DNA of 6,673 bases from Candidatus Latescibacterota bacterium (GTDB lineage: Bacteria; Latescibacterota; UBA2968; UBA8231): assembly GCA_022825185.1 (NCBI GenBank), contig JAJDYK010000247.1, positions 1 through 6,673 on the forward strand. The letters run 5' to 3'. The notes under the pieces were generated by a model. That model was not told the DNA's origin. It searched no databases and saw only the letters and a list, made by a program, of their open reading frames with translations. Shown here piece by piece: positions 5,484 through 6,673 of this stretch. Every line of letters begins with the position of its first letter. Position 1 is the stretch's first letter. The translations under genes were made by a program, and so were the position numbers.

Positions 5484-6164
5484 CTACGCCAGTTGCTCGT
5501 CAGAAGCGATACGGCCGTCGTGGATGCGGATCAGCCGCTTGGCCTGTAGGGCAATAACCGGATCGTGGGTCACCAACAGCACGGTGTTGCCCTCCTCGTG
5601 CAGGGCGTCGAAGAGAATCATGATCTCCTCGCCGGTGCTGGAGTCGAGGTTGCCAGTCGGCTCGTCGGCCAGCAGCAGCGAAGGCCCGTTGGCCAAGGCG
5701 CGGGCAATGGCCACCCGCTGACATTGGCCGCCGGACAACTCGGTCGGGCGGTGCGTCATGCGGTCGGCCAAGCCAACCCGCTCCAGCGCCTGAATCGCCC
5801 GTTCACGGCGCACCTTGCGGCGCTGGCCGTTGTAGATCAGCGGCAGCTCGACGTTTTGCAGGGCCGACGCGCGCGGCAGCAAGTTGAAAGTCTGGAAGAT
5901 GAAGCCAATGCGGCTGTTGCGCACTTCGGCCAGCTCGTTGGCGTTCATGCCCGACACATCCGTGCCGTCCAAGCGATACGTCCCATCCGTGGGCGAGTCC
6001 AAGCAACCGAGGATGTTCATCAACGTGGATTTGCCCGAGCCAGAAGGCCCCATCAGCGAGACGTATTCGTTGTCCTCAATCGCCAAATCCACCGAGCGCA
6101 GGGCGTGTACTTCCTCGGTGCCGCGCACATATACCTTGCTAATACCATTCAGTTCGATCAGCAC
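5484..6164 (-). CDS. ABC transporter ATP-binding protein, MacB/LolD type
   Basis: The 226-aa product is a complete nucleotide-binding domain: Walker [10 protein letters not shown] (39-47), Q-loop Q91 in [10 protein letters not shown], signature LSGGQ (143-147, followed by CQR rather than the common QQR), Walker B LLLADEP (163-169) with catalytic E168, and switch H200 in LVTHD. The TFNLLPR and NVELPLIY segments are typical of the MacB/LolD/FtsE-like group that powers efflux or lipoprotein and peptide extrusion without a transport channel. The start is a GTG at 6162-6164, with GGAG 7 nt upstream (6172-6175). A longer in-frame ATG at 6356 would add 64 non-homologous residues lying over the permease gene. 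The gene begins 4 nt after the permease stop, so the two are co-translated and form one cytoplasm-membrane complex. It is the last gene of its operon; no terminator is visible after the stop. Confidence 0.93.
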   Translation of the reverse strand: MLIELNGISKVYVRGTEEVHALRSVDLAIEDNEYVSLMGPSGSGKSTLMNILGCLDSPTDGTYRLDGTDVSGMNANELAEVRNSRIGFIFQTFNLLPRASALQNVELPLIYNGQRRKVRRERAIQALERVGLADRMTHRPTELSGGQCQRVAIARALANGPSLLLADEPTGNLDSSTGEEIMILFDALHEEGNTVLLVTHDPVIALQAKRLIRIHDGRIASDEQLA

Positions 6165-6168
6165 GAGA

Positions 6169-6673
6169 TCACTCCGAGCGCAACGCATCCACCGGGTCGA
6201 GCCGGGCAGCGCGGGCCGCTGGATAGATGCCAAAGAAAAGACCAATCGCAATGGACAAGGCCAGCACGAACAGCGTGGCCTCCGGCGAGACAATGCTGGG
6301 AAAGTCCAATTCGCTGTAGTGGGAAATGACGCGCGCAATGCCCTCGCCCAACCCATAGCCCGCAGCCACCCCGAGCGCGCCCCCCGTCAAGCTCAGGGCC
6401 ATCGCCTCGATCACGAATTGCCACAGCAGCGTCACCGGCTTGGCCCCGAGGGCTTTGCGAATGCCAATCTCGCGGGTGCGCTCGGCCACCGACACCAGCA
6501 AGATGTTCATAATGCCAATGCCGCCAACCAACAGCGAAATCCCCGCAATCCCACCCACGACCAACTTCAACAGCAAAATGGTCTGCTCGACCTGCTCTAG
6601 GATACTGCGACCGCTGACGATCTGATAGCTCGCTTCCGGGCCGTGGCGCTTTTTGAGTGCCTTTTCAATGGCA
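6169..6673 (-). CDS. MacB/FtsX-family ABC transporter permease, C-terminal part (runs off right edge)
   Basis: The last 167 codons are present and the start lies beyond the right edge. After a short periplasmic end (residues 1-30) come three membrane segments: about 33-61 ([20 protein letters not shown] then [10 protein letters not shown]), 86-108 ([20 protein letters not shown]) and 133-152 ([20 protein letters not shown]). Between the first two is the cytoplasmic segment [18 protein letters not shown] (62-79), a hallmark of FtsX-domain permeases that contacts the ATPase. The tail ending [17 protein letters not shown] (151-167) is also typical. The gene is open to the window edge in frame. 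Its ATPase follows after 4 nt. The family works as a mechanotransmitter with a membrane-fusion partner (MacA-like), which would be expected further right. The transported substrate is unknown. Confidence 0.93.
   Translation of the reverse strand, partial: AIEKALKKRHGPEASYQIVSGRSILEQVEQTILLLKLVVGGIAGISLLVGGIGIMNILLVSVAERTREIGIRKALGAKPVTLLWQFVIEAMALSLTGGALGVAAGYGLGEGIARVISHYSELDFPSIVSPEATLFVLALSIAIGLFFGIYPAARAARLDPVDALRSE

Noticed and set aside
5565..6329. 254-codon plus-strand open frame opposite the ABC ATPase
   Set aside because: Its translation is rich in Gln, Arg, His and Ala, as expected from the complement of a GC-rich gene, and the opposite strand has every ABC motif.
6165..6356. 64-codon N-terminal extension of the ABC ATPase
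   Set aside because: It lies over the permease coding region in another frame and has no ABC-like sequence; the GTG at 6164 has a ribosome site.

Overview
The window is a GC-rich bacterial segment in which every supported gene lies on the minus strand, so it is read from the right end to the left. No RNA gene, CRISPR array, transposase or origin was recognised. The mix of a dimethylformamidase-type amidase, a Gfo/Idh/MocA oxidoreductase and a 2-hydroxyacid dehydrogenase resembles gene neighbourhoods of uncultured environmental lineages such as Poribacteria or Latescibacteria relatives. That placement is a low-confidence impression from gene content, not a taxonomic result.

Layout in transcription order. 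(1) From the right edge to 5484: the C-terminal part of a MacB/FtsX-type permease followed after 4 nt by its ABC ATPase. (2) 5343 to 4659: a compact two-gene toxin-antitoxin module, a ribbon-helix-helix (RHH) antitoxin overlapping a VapC-type PIN toxin by 23 nt. A good sigma70-like promoter (TTGACA-17-TATTCT) lies in the 140-bp gap upstream. (3) 4571 to the left edge: a probable four-gene unit. It starts with a 739-aa homologue of the N,N-dimethylformamidase large subunit. A D-2-hydroxyacid dehydrogenase, a Gfo/Idh/MocA oxidoreductase and the first 48 codons of a secreted protein follow. Spacings are 68, 2 and 24 nt.

How the genes may work together. The amidase would cleave a C-N bond of a small amide, and the two NAD(P)-type dehydrogenases could oxidise or reduce the product. 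This looks like a small catabolic operon of unknown substrate. The DMFase small subunit is not beside the large one. The transporter genes belong to a different unit, probably efflux or lipoprotein/peptide export.

The most notable non-coding signal is a 33-bp imperfect direct repeat (26/33 identical). One copy covers the -10 region and leader of the toxin-antitoxin module, and the other sits between the toxin gene and the amidase gene. The repeat therefore brackets the toxin-antitoxin cassette. It is either a duplicated promoter/operator that could place the amidase operon under related control, or a footprint of how the cassette arrived.
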